NCBI GenBank assembly: GCA_017510725.1
Contig: JAFWMD010000044.1
Coordinates: 1-44,633 of the forward strand
DNA length: 44,633 bases
Origin: Mogibacterium sp.
GTDB lineage: Bacteria; Bacillota; Clostridia; Peptostreptococcales; Anaerovoracaceae
Direction: 5' to 3'
Shown here: one piece after another, positions 35,732-44,007 of the stretch
Position numbering within the stretch: the first letter of the stretch is position 1
Layout of the letters: each line of letters begins with the position of its first letter
Translations under genes and position numbers: made by a program
Notes under the pieces: model-generated
What the model was told of the DNA's origin: nothing
What the model saw: only the letters and a program-made list of their open reading frames with translations
Databases searched by the model: none

Positions 35732-38700
35732 ATGAAGCAGAAAAGGGAAGCCAGGATCCTTTCGATACTGATGGCAGCGGTAATGATGATTACGTTAGTA
35801 CCTGCCTTTGGATCGCTGGAAGTCAGCGCTGAAGACAATGACCTCGGTAAGAGTGCATATCGCGATGTAATGACTATAGAAGATCCTGCGAACTATGATG
35901 ATGAAAGCTTTGAACCATATGGATACGGTGTGGATGTTCCGTTCTTCATGAATAAACAGTCAGAACTGCTGTTTTATCAGACGAGTAAGGAAAGCTCCGG
36001 AGATATCAATTCTTTCTTCGATAAGCTGAAGGAATCTTCCGATGACGACGTGCTGAAAGGCAGCAAGACCAGTGCATTGAAGGCACCTCCGTCAAAGCTG
36101 AAGCAAGCTTATTTTGTACAGGCGGTATCTTTTGATCCAACGGGATCCGGCCGTGATGATCATATTGCATTCATCGGCGTTTATCACGATGGGAGCAATG
36201 CAAGATGCTACGTGTGGGTATATAACACAAAGAACCGGTCATGGAGCTCTGAATTCAATCTGGGCAAAGAGAGGGGGGCATACTGCAACTGGATGCAGAA
36301 TAAGAAAATAACTGATTATGAGGCAGTTAACTTCCTTTCAATTACAGCCGGAGATTACGATGGCGATGGATGTGATACCATTGTGGGTTTCTGCTCATTT
36401 GATGGGATAGACGGATACTCGCTGTATGAACTGGAATACAGCTCATCCGGCCTTGATTATTACGAAAACAATCCGGAGGGATGGGCTCTTAAACATGATA
36501 AGTACGGTGATACTTTAGCCAGAATGAACACAATTGAAACCAGAATGGCATGTGAACTGGATACCGGTGATCTCAACGGCGATGGCCTGGACGACCTGGC
36601 AGCCCTGACTTATATAGGCAATTATAATGACAACAGCCTGACTCTCGAGACGTACAGGCCGTTCGTCGCAATTACATATGGAGAGGCAGGTGCAGGGGAA
36701 TTGACAAAATCTACCAGCACAGAGGCGGAAGTCTGGTCATGGGAACAAGGCTGGTGGTTTAATTCCATGATCTCGCCGGGTATGAGCATCGGAGATGTCG
36801 ACCACGACGGTATGGAAGAAATAGTTGCGGCAGGCATATCCTGTGATCAGAAAAAGAAATCCGAAAAAACCTCCGAGAGGATACACGATGATATCGATGT
36901 TAATAATATATTTGTCTGCATCATCGGAATAAATAATGAAAACGAGGCAGAACGTGAGTATACGGCAAAGATAGGTACAAATGCATGGACCAGAAGCGGA
37001 TTTTACGATGGTGATAAAATCTGGAACAAGACAGGAGTACAGTGTGCCGCTATAAATGGCCTTGGAAATGCAGATCAGATTTTTATATCAGGCACTCTTT
37101 ATAAACTGGATAAAAATGGGCTGAAGGATGTGCATACGCCGGAGATCTTCAAAAGTGATAGTGATAATCTGTCAAGCAAGGCATCGTCCAATATGTATGT
37201 ACAGTCCACTGCAGCAGGAAATTTCGATGGGAATAATAAGGGCTATGAGCAGATTGCATATACAGTAAGCTGCAAAACAAAAGACAAGCGCAGTTATGAT
37301 TACATGCGCGGCGTAGTAGGCGGCAAAAAACATAATGATACAACAGGTATCGCGCGGGAATACTATTCTACAGCCGCAAACAGGATGAGTGATGATTATG
37401 CCTGGCCGGGACGCGGCAAGGATAATGCGTCCGGATATATCAGTGAACATCAGGGACTCAACTGCATTGTAGTCTCAGCTGATAATGATAATGATGGTGT
37501 TCTCGCCAGATATAAAGAAAAAGCCGTGATTTATTCCGACCCTGAGGTCCTTTGTGTTCTGCAGGCTCCGCCATATTTTAAGGAAGTAAAAGACTACATG
37601 ACAGACACCTCGGCAACTGCATACGAAGTAGTAGAAAGTTACTCCTTCGACAGAACGAAATCCAACAGCGTTTCTTACGGCGTAGGAGTAGTCGCAGGCA
37701 TGGAAAGTCCGGCCATACAGATGGAGATGACTGCAGGCTATGCCATGGATTGGTCACAGGAATTTACAGAAGGGCAAACAGATTCAGTAAAATTAGGATG
37801 GGCAGCTAAAGAAGAAGATCTCGTTTTGGTTCAGAGAAAGCCGGCTGTCAGTTACTATTACGAGATCCAGTCACAGAATGGAGACTGGGACGGGGAATGC
37901 ATGGTCGTTACCGTGCCGTGCAGACCGAGTCTGGTAACAATGGGAGTCGAAAAGTACAATGCCTTTGCGAAATACTATAATAAACTGCTGACGGATTCAA
38001 AATATCTGAAGGATTATCATAATACGGATGTCCCTGATTACATGAAGCAGTATCATACACTGGATCTCCTTGACAATCAGTGGCTGGGTCACGAAGGGGA
38101 TCCGTCAAAGTATATAAAGTGGACTAACAACAAGTTCAAAAACGACAGCGGATACAAGATACTGCAGGAAACTCCTTTAAGACTGGGACACAACTCAGAA
38201 TCCGTATCATGGAGCAAAACATCGAACACATCTATCGGCGTTACAGAAAACATGTCCCACGGGTTCACATATGATGCTACGATCGCAATGGGACCGAACG
38301 TAGGGCCTGCATCACTGTACGTAGGACTTACCACATCACTGCAGTACATGACAGGTGAAAGTATTACAAAAACTCAGACCAGTGAACAAGGTCTTTCCTG
38401 CGAAGTCAATGGCCTGAAAGTCAAGGACATGCCGGCAAGCATGAGGGGAGATGACTACAATTTCTCATTTAAAATGGCAAGATGGCCGTCCGGCATGAAA
38501 CATTATGTAAATGGAGTTGCGGAAGATATTCCTGTATACGGATATGCTCTCTCCGGGGTTACAAAGCCAAGCAAGGACAGCAATATTTCAATAGAAGATC
38601 AGCTTGCTGCGTCTGCAGTAAATGAAAAGCTGAGTGAACTTCCTGCGCTGGAAAACCTTGAACTCAAAGATGAGAGTGCAATCATAGAGGTAAGGAACAA

Positions 38701-39334
38701 ATATGAAGCGCTGAGTAACGCAGCAAAAACACTTGTTGATGCAAATGAAATAGCTGCATATGAGAGCAGAATAAAGCTCCTGAAAGCAGGCGGTATGGAC
38801 CTAACGAATGCTTCTGTAAAGCTGTCTTCAACTACTTATGTATATAATGGCAAAGTGAGGAGGCCGGGTATTATAAGCATAAACGGGTTTACGCTTAAAG
38901 AAGGACTGGATTATACAGCTAAATGGTCTGATGGAAGTTCGAAGAATGCGGGAACATATTATCTGACTATCAGCGGAACAGGAATATGTACCGGATCAGT
39001 AAAAGTTCAGTACAGAATTACAAAGGCCGTAAACCCTCTCGCTGTAAAAGCAAAGACTGCGACATTAAGCCGTAAAAAGCTGAAGAAAAAGAGTCAGACA
39101 CTTACAGCTGCTAAGGTGATCACTTTCACAAAACAGATCAGCGACAAAAAGATTTATACCAAGGTCAAGGGAAACAAAAAGATCACAATCAATAAGAACA
39201 CAGGAAAAGTGACGGTTAAAAAGGGCCTTAAGAAGGGCACCTACAAAGTTAAAGTCAAAGTCAGGGCTGCGGGCAACAACAATTACAATCCATCTGCTGT
39301 AAAGATTGTAACTTTCAAAATCAAAGTAAAATGA
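35732..39334 (+). CDS. Large secreted FG-GAP/VCBS-like surface protein with Ig-like C-terminus
   Basis: A 1200-residue exported protein. Residues 1-34 are a signal peptide ending EVSA; an AGGAGG upstream fixes ATG 35732 over the longer frame from 35675. Five calcium-type repeats are visible: DYDGDGCD (208), DLNGDGLDD (280), DVDHDGMEE (355), a weaker NFDGNNKG (about 497) and DNDNDGV (584). They are spaced like blades of an FG-GAP/VCBS beta-propeller. Residues about 620-1000 are Ser/Thr-rich with alternating polar and apolar residues (SNSVSYGVGVVAG, SWSKTSNTSIGVTENMSHG), somewhat like aerolysin-type pore-forming proteins. A helical part, an Ig-like module (SVKLSSTTYVYNGK, FTLKEGLDYTA) and the lysine-rich domain shared with the 5'-nucleotidase complete it. 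No sorting signal. Adhesin or toxin-like roles are inferences. Confidence 0.85.
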   Translation: MKQKREARILSILMAAVMMITLVPAFGSLEVSAEDNDLGKSAYRDVMTIEDPANYDDESFEPYGYGVDVPFFMNKQSELLFYQTSKESSGDINSFFDKLKESSDDDVLKGSKTSALKAPPSKLKQAYFVQAVSFDPTGSGRDDHIAFIGVYHDGSNARCYVWVYNTKNRSWSSEFNLGKERGAYCNWMQNKKITDYEAVNFLSITAGDYDGDGCDTIVGFCSFDGIDGYSLYELEYSSSGLDYYENNPEGWALKHDKYGDTLARMNTIETRMACELDTGDLNGDGLDDLAALTYIGNYNDNSLTLETYRPFVAITYGEAGAGELTKSTSTEAEVWSWEQGWWFNSMISPGMSIGDVDHDGMEEIVAAGISCDQKKKSEKTSERIHDDIDVNNIFVCIIGINNENEAEREYTAKIGTNAWTRSGFYDGDKIWNKTGVQCAAINGLGNADQIFISGTLYKLDKNGLKDVHTPEIFKSDSDNLSSKASSNMYVQSTAAGNFDGNNKGYEQIAYTVSCKTKDKRSYDYMRGVVGGKKHNDTTGIAREYYSTAANRMSDDYAWPGRGKDNASGYISEHQGLNCIVVSADNDNDGVLARYKEKAVIYSDPEVLCVLQAPPYFKEVKDYMTDTSATAYEVVESYSFDRTKSNSVSYGVGVVAGMESPAIQMEMTAGYAMDWSQEFTEGQTDSVKLGWAAKEEDLVLVQRKPAVSYYYEIQSQNGDWDGECMVVTVPCRPSLVTMGVEKYNAFAKYYNKLLTDSKYLKDYHNTDVPDYMKQYHTLDLLDNQWLGHEGDPSKYIKWTNNKFKNDSGYKILQETPLRLGHNSESVSWSKTSNTSIGVTENMSHGFTYDATIAMGPNVGPASLYVGLTTSLQYMTGESITKTQTSEQGLSCEVNGLKVKDMPASMRGDDYNFSFKMARWPSGMKHYVNGVAEDIPVYGYALSGVTKPSKDSNISIEDQLAASAVNEKLSELPALENLELKDESAIIEVRNKYEALSNAAKTLVDANEIAAYESRIKLLKAGGMDLTNASVKLSSTTYVYNGKVRRPGIISINGFTLKEGLDYTAKWSDGSSKNAGTYYLTISGTGICTGSVKVQYRITKAVNPLAVKAKTATLSRKKLKKKSQTLTAAKVITFTKQISDKKIYTKVKGNKKITINKNTGKVTVKKGLKKGTYKVKVKVRAAGNNNYNPSAVKIVTFKIKVK

Positions 39335-39388
39335 TGCGTTAACAAAACTTTCCTCCTGTCTTGACCTGAAATAACAAGACGGCAAAAG

Positions 39389-39423
39389 AAGAGGGCAGCA
39401 CAAAGTGCTGTCCTCTTGCTTTG
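39389..39423 (+). terminator. Terminator of the large secreted protein
   Basis: A 13-bp stem (39389-39401 with 39405-39417, one G-T pair) with an AAA loop is followed by GCTTTGTTT. The T run is interrupted. A second shorter hairpin (GTCTTG 39358-39363 with CAAGAC 39375-39380) precedes it. Confidence 0.65.
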
Positions 39424-39450
39424 TTTGTAAAACGTTTCGCTTTTATTGTG

Positions 39451-39459
39451 TGTTATACT
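39451..39459 (+). promoter_or_regulatory. Extended -10 promoter before the Gfo/Idh gene
   Basis: TG-T-TATACT is an extended -10; no good -35 is at 16-18 bases. The start of transcription near 39466 leaves about 60 bases of leader before the ATG at 39529. Confidence 0.55.
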
Positions 39460-39528
39460 ATTAGGAACAGTGGATATATAAAAAGATTTGTATAAGTAAA
39501 GGTCTGCTAAAGCAGGGCGAAAAGGCGT

Positions 39529-40521
39529 ATGGGTAAAGAAGTAATAAATGATATCAGATGGGCGGTTCTCGGCACCGGTGTCATCGCGAACGAAATGGCG
39601 CAGGCACTTCAGAAATCCGGGAAAAAGCTTTATGCTGTTGGCAACAGAACTTATTCCAAGGCTGTTGCTTTTGCTGAAAAGTACGGTGTGGAAAAAGTTT
39701 ATTCCGATTTCAATGATATGTTTACTGACCCGGATGTAGATGCAATATATATTACTACTCCGCATAATACACATATCAGATTTATGCGTAAGGCAATTGA
39801 AGGCGGAAAGCATATCTTTGCAGAGAAATCAATTACACTTAACAGCTCTGAGCTGGAAGAAGCCGTTGCTCTTGCTGAAAAGCATAATGTGCTGATAGGA
39901 GAGGCTATGACAATCTATCATATGCCTGTATATAAAAAGCTGAAAGAAATCATGGAATCCGGCGAACTTGGCAGGGTGAATATGATAACCGCAAACTTTG
40001 GCAGTTTTAAGGACTATGATATGAGCAACCGCTTTTTCAATCGCAGTCTGGCAGGTGGAGCAATGCTGGACATCGGAGTCTATGCACTCTCGCTTATACG
40101 CTGGTTCATGAGACCTGATCCGGAAAGAATGATCACTGATGTGAGGCTTGCTCCTACCGGTGTGGATGAACAAGTGACGATGCTCCTTTCCAACAAGGAA
40201 GGGCAGATGGCTGCGGTCGCATTATCTCTCCATTCCAAACAGCCGAAAAGGGCAATGATATCCTGTGATAAGGGATATATCGAGATCATGGAATATCCAC
40301 GTGCATGGGAAGCAAGAATAACTGATGCTGTAAGCGGAGAAGTTACCACCATATGCACAGGCGAGCATGCGGATGCTCTGAAATACGAACTTGAAGACTT
40401 TGAAGCTGCAGTCACAAACAACAAGAAAGATTTTTTGCATCTGGATTATACGATAGATGTCATGGAGCTGATGACGAAAGCCCGGAATCAGTGGGGAATG
40501 ACTTATCCTGAAGAAGAGTGA
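39529..40521 (+). CDS. Gfo/Idh/MocA-family oxidoreductase
   Basis: A 330-residue NAD(P)-dependent sugar or polyol dehydrogenase of the glucose-fructose oxidoreductase family. The Rossmann domain (1-125) has AVLGTGVIANEMAQAL and ITTPHNTH. The family lysine is in AEKS, where most members read EKP, so the proline is replaced by serine. The C-terminal alpha/beta domain has GGAMLDIGVYALSLIRWF, with the conserved D.G.Y pattern. The substrate cannot be told. AAAAGG lies before the ATG. It may share a transcript with the ATP-grasp gene 45 bases downstream. Confidence 0.93.
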   Translation: MGKEVINDIRWAVLGTGVIANEMAQALQKSGKKLYAVGNRTYSKAVAFAEKYGVEKVYSDFNDMFTDPDVDAIYITTPHNTHIRFMRKAIEGGKHIFAEKSITLNSSELEEAVALAEKHNVLIGEAMTIYHMPVYKKLKEIMESGELGRVNMITANFGSFKDYDMSNRFFNRSLAGGAMLDIGVYALSLIRWFMRPDPERMITDVRLAPTGVDEQVTMLLSNKEGQMAAVALSLHSKQPKRAMISCDKGYIEIMEYPRAWEARITDAVSGEVTTICTGEHADALKYELEDFEAAVTNNKKDFLHLDYTIDVMELMTKARNQWGMTYPEEE

Positions 40522-40566
40522 TCACTATTCTAAATTAGATGAACATACAACAAAACGGAGTGTACT

Positions 40567-41748
40567 ATGAACTATGTTTTTATTTCACCTGCATATCCTG
40601 TTACCTGTACTAAGTTCTGTAACAGTCTGAATAAACTTGGAGTAACTGTGCTCGGAATAGGGGATGTGCCATATGACGAATTGAATGATAGTCTGAAAAA
40701 TTCTCTGACTGAGTATTACTATGTGAACTCCCTTGAAAACTATGATCAGGTATACAGGGCAATTGCATTCTTTATTCATAAATATGGACGCATAGACTGG
40801 CTTGAATCCATGAATGAATACTGGCTTCAGTCTGATGCAAAACTGCGTACAGACTTCAATATTGCTGTTGGTACCCGTGAAGATCAGATCAGTGAAATGA
40901 TAAGAAAATCAGAGATGAAAAAGAACTTTATCGAGGCAGGAATACCAACTGCACGTCAGCATATCGTTTCTGATTTCGAATCAGGCAAAGAATTCGTAGC
41001 AGTAGTCGGATATCCTGTTATTGTCAAGCCTGATATCGGCGTCGGTGCAAATGGTGCCATGAAGATCGAAAATGAATCTGATCTGGCTTATTTTTACAGA
41101 AATCTTCCGCCGGAACCTTATGTAATGGAAGAATTCCTGTCAGGCGACATCTGTACATATGATGCTGTAATTGATTCCCGCTGCGAGCCTTTATTCGAAT
41201 CGATGTGTACATACCCACCGGTTATAGACTCCGTGCAGAATGACGAAAACATCCATTTTTTTACAAGCCCTTCTATGCCTGAGAGCCTGCGCACACTCGG
41301 ACGGAAGACCGTAAAGGCATTTGGTGCTGACAGCAGGTTTGTGCATTTTGAGTTTATCAGATTAACCGGGGATTATGAGGGAATCGGCAAAGCAGGAGAT
41401 TTTGCTGTGATGGAAGTCAATATGAGACCTGCGGGAGGTCATGATCCTGACATGATGAATTACGCACAGTCCATGGATGTTTTCCGCATATACGGTGAGA
41501 TGGTCACTCAGGACAGAAGGATAATGCCTGAATCTGATGAAAGGTATTTCTGTGCATATGCTGCACGAAAAGACGGGCATAATTTTACGCATGCTCATGA
41601 AGAAATAATGGATTTGTATAAAGATTCCATTGTCATGCAGGAAGAGATGCCGCCTATTGACTGGCCGTCTATGGGCAGATATGTATATATGGCGAAATTT
41701 ACTGAAAAAGAGGAAATGAATGCGTATTTCAGCTTTGTCCTAGGGTAA
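40567..41748 (+). CDS. ATP-grasp family ligase
   Basis: A 393-residue ATP-grasp enzyme of the carboxylate-amine/thiol ligase kind. The middle shows the ATP-binding lysine in VGYPVIVKPDIGVGANG, PYVMEEFLSGDICTYD and, near the end of the fold, FAVMEVNMRPAGGHDPDMMNYA with the metal-binding Glu and Asn. The N-terminal preATP domain (1-100) begins VFISPAYPV. The acid and the amine it joins are unknown; a small-molecule or peptide-type product is possible. GGAG precedes the ATG. It lies between the oxidoreductase and the lipid-kinase-like gene, with short gaps on either side. Confidence 0.9.
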   Translation: MNYVFISPAYPVTCTKFCNSLNKLGVTVLGIGDVPYDELNDSLKNSLTEYYYVNSLENYDQVYRAIAFFIHKYGRIDWLESMNEYWLQSDAKLRTDFNIAVGTREDQISEMIRKSEMKKNFIEAGIPTARQHIVSDFESGKEFVAVVGYPVIVKPDIGVGANGAMKIENESDLAYFYRNLPPEPYVMEEFLSGDICTYDAVIDSRCEPLFESMCTYPPVIDSVQNDENIHFFTSPSMPESLRTLGRKTVKAFGADSRFVHFEFIRLTGDYEGIGKAGDFAVMEVNMRPAGGHDPDMMNYAQSMDVFRIYGEMVTQDRRIMPESDERYFCAYAARKDGHNFTHAHEEIMDLYKDSIVMQEEMPPIDWPSMGRYVYMAKFTEKEEMNAYFSFVLG

Positions 41749-41771
41749 TAATTGCATAAGGAGGCGACCCA

Positions 41772-42584
41772 ATGAAATATTATCTCTACAATCCATTGGC
41801 CAATAATGGCATAAAGACACACATACCTGAGGGAGCTAAGCTTATCGATGCTTCAAAGACAGACTATCCTGAATTTTTTGCAGGCCTGACAGATGAAGAT
41901 GAAGTTGTCCTGATAGGAGGGGACGGCACCATCAATTATTTTATAAATCACGTTGACATAGAAGCTCTTAAGAACAACGTTTACCTTTACGGTAATGGGA
42001 CAGGCAATGATTTTCTGAATGATATAAACGAAAAGCCGGGAAAGGAAATACTGCTCAATCCTTATCTGGTCAATCTTCCTACTGCTACGGTAAACGGGAA
42101 AAAGTATAAGTATATCAATAATATGAGTTTTGGCATCGACGGTTACTGCTGCGAAGAAGCCGATAAAATTAAAGCGAAAAAGCCTAAAAAGAAAATTAAT
42201 TACACCGCTATAGCAATAAAGGGCCTTTTATATGCTTTTAAGCCTCGTCACGCATGGGTGGAAGTAGACGGAAAAGAGTATGAATTTGATAATTGCTGGC
42301 TTGCACCGGCCATGAAGGGAAGATACTGCGGCGGGGGCATGATGCTGGCACCGGATCAGGACAGACATTCAGACAAGCTGACTGTAATAGTCTACATGAG
42401 CAAGTCAAAACTCCGGTCACTTAAGAACTTCCCATTGATCTTCGAAGGAAAGCATGTTGAGCTGACAGACATGGTCAAAGTTATCAGCGGAAAGAAGATC
42501 CATGTAAGGTTTTCTGAACCATGTGCTGTTCAGATAGACGGCGAGACTATCCTGAATGTAAGAGAATACTGGGCAGAAATTTAA
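41772..42584 (+). CDS. Diacylglycerol/lipid kinase family protein
   Basis: A 270-residue protein of the DAGK catalytic-domain family (DgkB/YegS type), which phosphorylates lipids such as diacylglycerol, or in some cases sphingoid lipids. It opens with YLYNPLANNG instead of the usual N-P-.-SG, and has the nucleotide motif VVLIGGDGTINYF (about 45-57), GNGTGNDFLN and the GIDG segment. The C-terminal domain carries MKGRYCGGGMMLAPD. Length is a little below the usual 290-310. AAGGAGG lies before the ATG, 23 bases after the ATP-grasp gene. It is convergent with the gene at 42680. Confidence 0.9.
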   Translation: MKYYLYNPLANNGIKTHIPEGAKLIDASKTDYPEFFAGLTDEDEVVLIGGDGTINYFINHVDIEALKNNVYLYGNGTGNDFLNDINEKPGKEILLNPYLVNLPTATVNGKKYKYINNMSFGIDGYCCEEADKIKAKKPKKKINYTAIAIKGLLYAFKPRHAWVEVDGKEYEFDNCWLAPAMKGRYCGGGMMLAPDQDRHSDKLTVIVYMSKSKLRSLKNFPLIFEGKHVELTDMVKVISGKKIHVRFSEPCAVQIDGETILNVREYWAEI

Positions 42585-42618
42585 GGAATGTATAAATTAT
42601 CAATCAGTGTATAAAAAT

Positions 42619-42660
42619 GGCTCTGAGACGAAATATCGGCGTCTCAGAGCCTGTTTAATT
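42619..42660. terminator. Bidirectional terminator between convergent genes
   Basis: A perfect 12-bp stem (42619-42630 with 42640-42651) closes a nine-base loop. On the minus strand it is followed by ATTTTTATA; on the plus strand by TGTTTAATT. It serves both the lipid kinase gene and the prephenate-dehydratase-like gene. Confidence 0.8.
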
Positions 42661-42679
42661 GCTTTATTGAAAGCGGTGT

Positions 42680-43264
42680 TTACTTTGATGGGTAACGTCC
42701 TACAAACTTCAGGGTTTCGCAAACTGATCTCAGATCAGCAAGCATCTTCTGACCTTCAGCAGACTGGTCATCACCATCGCATTCAGTGTAGAAGTAATAT
42801 CCCCATTCCTCATAGTTGAGAGGTCTTGTGTGAAGGAAACGGATATTGAATCCATTGCTGCTGATTGCATTTATCGCCTTGACGAGTGAGCCCTGAACAT
42901 TTTTAACGGTGAAGATCATCATAAAACGCGAACCTTCTTCGCAGCAAGTTTTGTTTTCGTTCCTTGAGAGAACTGCATAGCGAGCAACCTCATCATTGGC
43001 AGTCCATTTGAAAACTTTTACGATGCTGAGATCACCCTTATAGAACATATCCATGACATAAGGAACCATTCCGCTTCTGCTGCGCTCGAAAGGAAGCACG
43101 CATGCGTCACAGTCGCCAGATACTACTGCTTCATAAGTCTTGTCATAGTTTGCACAGTCAACACGGACAGCATCAGGTGCGATGAAGCTGGCGGCCTTGT
43201 AATCCTCAGGATCCATACCTGCGCAATAAGCAATACGATCTATCTTTGATAAATTAGTTTCCAC
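42680..43264 (-). CDS. Shortened prephenate-dehydratase-like protein with ACT domain
   Basis: A 194-residue relative of prephenate dehydratase (PheA), the enzyme that makes phenylpyruvate. The first part resembles one lobe of the catalytic domain (YDKTYEAVVSGDCDACVLPF then ERSRSG), but the usual PIENS block reads PFERS. The second lobe of some 70-80 residues is missing between MVPYVMDMFY and VARYAVLSRN, and the catalytic TRF/TRY reads ARY. The ACT domain (about 115-185; GSLVKAINAISSNGFNIRF, TRPLNYEEWGYYFY) is well kept and would bind phenylalanine or a similar ligand. GTG 43264 is preferred over GTG 43273 because AGGAG lies 8 bases before it. The frame is open and has a terminator, so it looks like a regulatory protein rather than a decaying gene. 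Confidence 0.8.
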   Translation of the reverse strand: METNLSKIDRIAYCAGMDPEDYKAASFIAPDAVRVDCANYDKTYEAVVSGDCDACVLPFERSRSGMVPYVMDMFYKGDLSIVKVFKWTANDEVARYAVLSRNENKTCCEEGSRFMMIFTVKNVQGSLVKAINAISSNGFNIRFLHTRPLNYEEWGYYFYTECDGDDQSAEGQKMLADLRSVCETLKFVGRYPSK

Positions 43265-43380
43265 GGTAATCACTCCTTTGTAATAAAATAATTTTCGTTC
43301 CGTACTCCAATATATTCTTAAAATGCCATTAATGCAAGTAATTATTCATTTTGATACATATAAATCGGAATAGGGGAATA

Positions 43381-43887
43381 TCATTCAATTTTGTCGATCT
43401 CTTTGGCTCCCAAAGAAGATTCTTCATCCCAATGACCATGTTTCTTTATTATGTTTTTTGACCAGTCCTTGAGACCTCGCTCAACGAAGAATACGGCAAT
43501 GGTACCCACAATGGCGGCTTCGTAAAATCCTGTACCGATTGCAAGTCCGATGCAGGCTGAAGCCCAGAGTCCTGCAGCAGTAGTGAGTCCTTTGATATGG
43601 CCACGGTTAACCATAATGGTACCAGCTCCGAGAAAACCTATGCCTGATACGACCTGCGCTCCTATTCGGGATGCATCACCGCTGAAATGTGTAGCAGTAA
43701 ATGTTCCGGTACTCATTGCGATCATTGCGCCAAAACATACAAGAATATGTGTCCTGAGGCCAGCAGCTGAACCATGGGCGTCTCGTTCAAAACCGATAAC
43801 ACCTGCACAAACAATGGCCAACAGGGTACGTATTACGAGTGTAAGCAAATTCGGCTCAAGAAGCCATGGAAATTTATCTACTATCAT
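43381..43887 (-). CDS. MgtC/SapB-family membrane protein
   Basis: A 168-residue membrane protein of the MgtC/SapB family with four to five hydrophobic segments. The signatures RTLLAIVCAGVIGFERD, GLRTHILVC.GA and GIGFLGAGTIM are present, along with GLTTAAGLWASACIGLAIG. MgtC proteins support growth at low magnesium or bind other membrane ATPases; the long soluble C-terminal domain of pathogen MgtC is absent here, so this is the short SapB-like kind. ATG 43887 is preferred over 43902 because GGAGGTG lies 7 bases upstream of it. It is transcribed alone. Confidence 0.93.
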   Translation of the reverse strand: MIVDKFPWLLEPNLLTLVIRTLLAIVCAGVIGFERDAHGSAAGLRTHILVCFGAMIAMSTGTFTATHFSGDASRIGAQVVSGIGFLGAGTIMVNRGHIKGLTTAAGLWASACIGLAIGTGFYEAAIVGTIAVFFVERGLKDWSKNIIKKHGHWDEESSLGAKEIDKIE

Positions 43888-43945
43888 AAACGGCACCTCC
43901 ATTTTTCCAATTTAGCTGTTATTATACATTTTTGCTGTCCAAAGT

Positions 43946-43973
43946 AAAAGTCCCGGATGGGTCCGGGACTTTT
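43946..43973. terminator. Bidirectional terminator
   Basis: AAAAGTCCCGGA (43946-43957) pairs with TCCGGGACTTTT (43962-43973) around a TGGG loop. It mainly ends the transporter gene on the minus strand, before the MgtC gene. Confidence 0.85.
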
Positions 43974-44007
43974 TAGATAATATTAAGTATTTATGCTTCT
44001 AAAAGTA

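Noticed and set aside
39426-39440. Catabolite-repression (cre) site
   Set aside because: TGTAAAACGTTTCGC has one base too many before CG and lacks the CA end.
39529-42584. Gfo/Idh, ATP-grasp and lipid-kinase genes as a biosynthetic gene cluster
   Set aside because: The spacing allows co-transcription, but no carrier, transporter or tailoring gene supports a shared product.
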